A program made the position numbers and the translations under genes. A stretch of 5,267 nt of DNA. It comes from JAYGED01 sp046582565 (GTDB lineage Bacteria > Pseudomonadota > Alphaproteobacteria > JAAXGF01). Within the stretch, counting starts at the first letter, position 1. Every line of letters begins with the position of its first letter. The DNA is taken from assembly GCA_046582565.1 (NCBI GenBank), contig JAYGED010000278.1, positions 1-5,267 of the forward strand, in the 5' to 3' direction. Shown one piece after another: positions 4,913 through 5,267 of the stretch. The notes under the pieces were generated by a model. It saw only the letters and a list, made by a program, of their open reading frames with translations. It was not told where the DNA came from and ran no database searches.

Positions 4913-5267
4913 GCGGCGGCGGCCTTCTTCTTCTTGGATTCGGCAACTTTCTTTTTGGCCTCAGCCTTGGCCTCGTTCGCTGTCGCGCGCTCGGCGGCGG
5001 CCGCCTTGCCGGCGGCCCCGGTGGTCTTCTCGGCGATGCGGGCGCGCTTGCCGCGCCGGCTTCTGAGGTAGTAGAGCTTGGCCCGTCTGACGGCGCCGCG
5101 GCGCACCACCTCGATGCGCTCGATACGGGGTGAATACAGCGGGAAGACGCGCTCGACCCCCTCGCCATAGGATATCTTGCGCACCGTGAACGCCGAATTG
5201 AGCCCCCGGCTCGAGCGCGCGATCACCACACCCTCATACACCTGGATGCGCTCGCGCGTGCCCTCGG
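4903..5267 (-). CDS. rplS: 50S ribosomal protein L19, 5' end cut by window edge
   Basis: This encodes the C-terminal part of ribosomal protein L19, a large-subunit protein located at the interface with the 30S subunit. The reading frame is open to the right edge and the true start lies outside the window. The first visible residues read EGTRERIQVYEGVVIARSSR, followed by GLNSAFTVRKISYGEGVERV and FPLYSPRIERIEVVRRGAVR, the strongly conserved L19 core. A GTG at 5239-5241 encodes an internal Val of this core and should not be taken as a start. After the core ends at ARIAEK there is a tail of about 40 residues made almost entirely of Ala, Lys and Glu, with runs of KKK, KKKK and AAAA. E. coli L19 (115 residues) ends near the end of the core, while Ala/Lys-rich extensions occur in alphaproteobacteria. 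The TGA stop is at 4903-4905 and leuC starts 45 bases further on. The identity is certain; any function of the tail is unknown. Confidence 0.97.
   Translation of the reverse strand, partial: EGTRERIQVYEGVVIARSSRGLNSAFTVRKISYGEGVERVFPLYSPRIERIEVVRRGAVRRAKLYYLRSRRGKRARIAEKTTGAAGKAAAAERATANEAKAEAKKKVAESKKKKAAAAES

Noticed and set aside
5239..5241. GTG as the start codon of a 112-residue L19
   Set aside because: The frame continues upstream with EGTRERIQ, which belongs to the conserved L19 core, so this GTG is an internal valine codon and the gene is simply cut by the window edge.

Overview
The window is a compact run of leftward (minus-strand) genes. It joins the end of a ribosomal-protein operon to branched-chain and aspartate-family amino-acid synthesis. 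Read in the direction of transcription, from high to low coordinates, the order is: the 3' part of rplS (ribosomal protein L19, cut by the right edge), leuC, a small RDD-family membrane protein gene, leuD, leuB and asd. The gaps between them are 45, 35, 15, 23 and 13 bases. No promoter or terminator is evident between them, so they probably form one transcription unit. Every intact gene is full length, with its catalytic or ligand residues present.

The organism is most likely an alphaproteobacterium, perhaps of the Rhodospirillales type. The reasons are GC-rich coding sequence, an L19 with a long Ala/Lys-rich tail, strongly proteobacterial LeuB, LeuC, LeuD and Asd sequences, and an rplS-leuC junction that I recall from alphaproteobacterial genomes. 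This is inference from sequence character, not from a search.

LeuC and LeuD are the two subunits of isopropylmalate isomerase, and LeuB carries out the next step of leucine synthesis. LeuA (isopropylmalate synthase) is not in the window. Asd makes aspartate semialdehyde, the branch point to lysine/diaminopimelate, threonine and methionine. A leuB-asd pairing is also familiar from other proteobacteria such as Pseudomonas. The RDD protein has no known role in this pathway, and it sits between the genes for two subunits of one enzyme.

Bases 1-190, downstream of asd, hold no gene I can support. They contain a long imperfect stem just after the asd stop, a 42-base stretch with no G on the plus strand that resembles a Rho-loading site for rightward transcription, and a short GC hairpin. 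All three plus-strand frames are open at the left edge and then stop, so a convergent gene may end there.

I did not find a new biological system. The items most worth a second look are the RDD gene splitting leuC from leuD, a perfect 22-bp palindrome inside leuC, and the absence of any leucine leader or attenuator before leuC.
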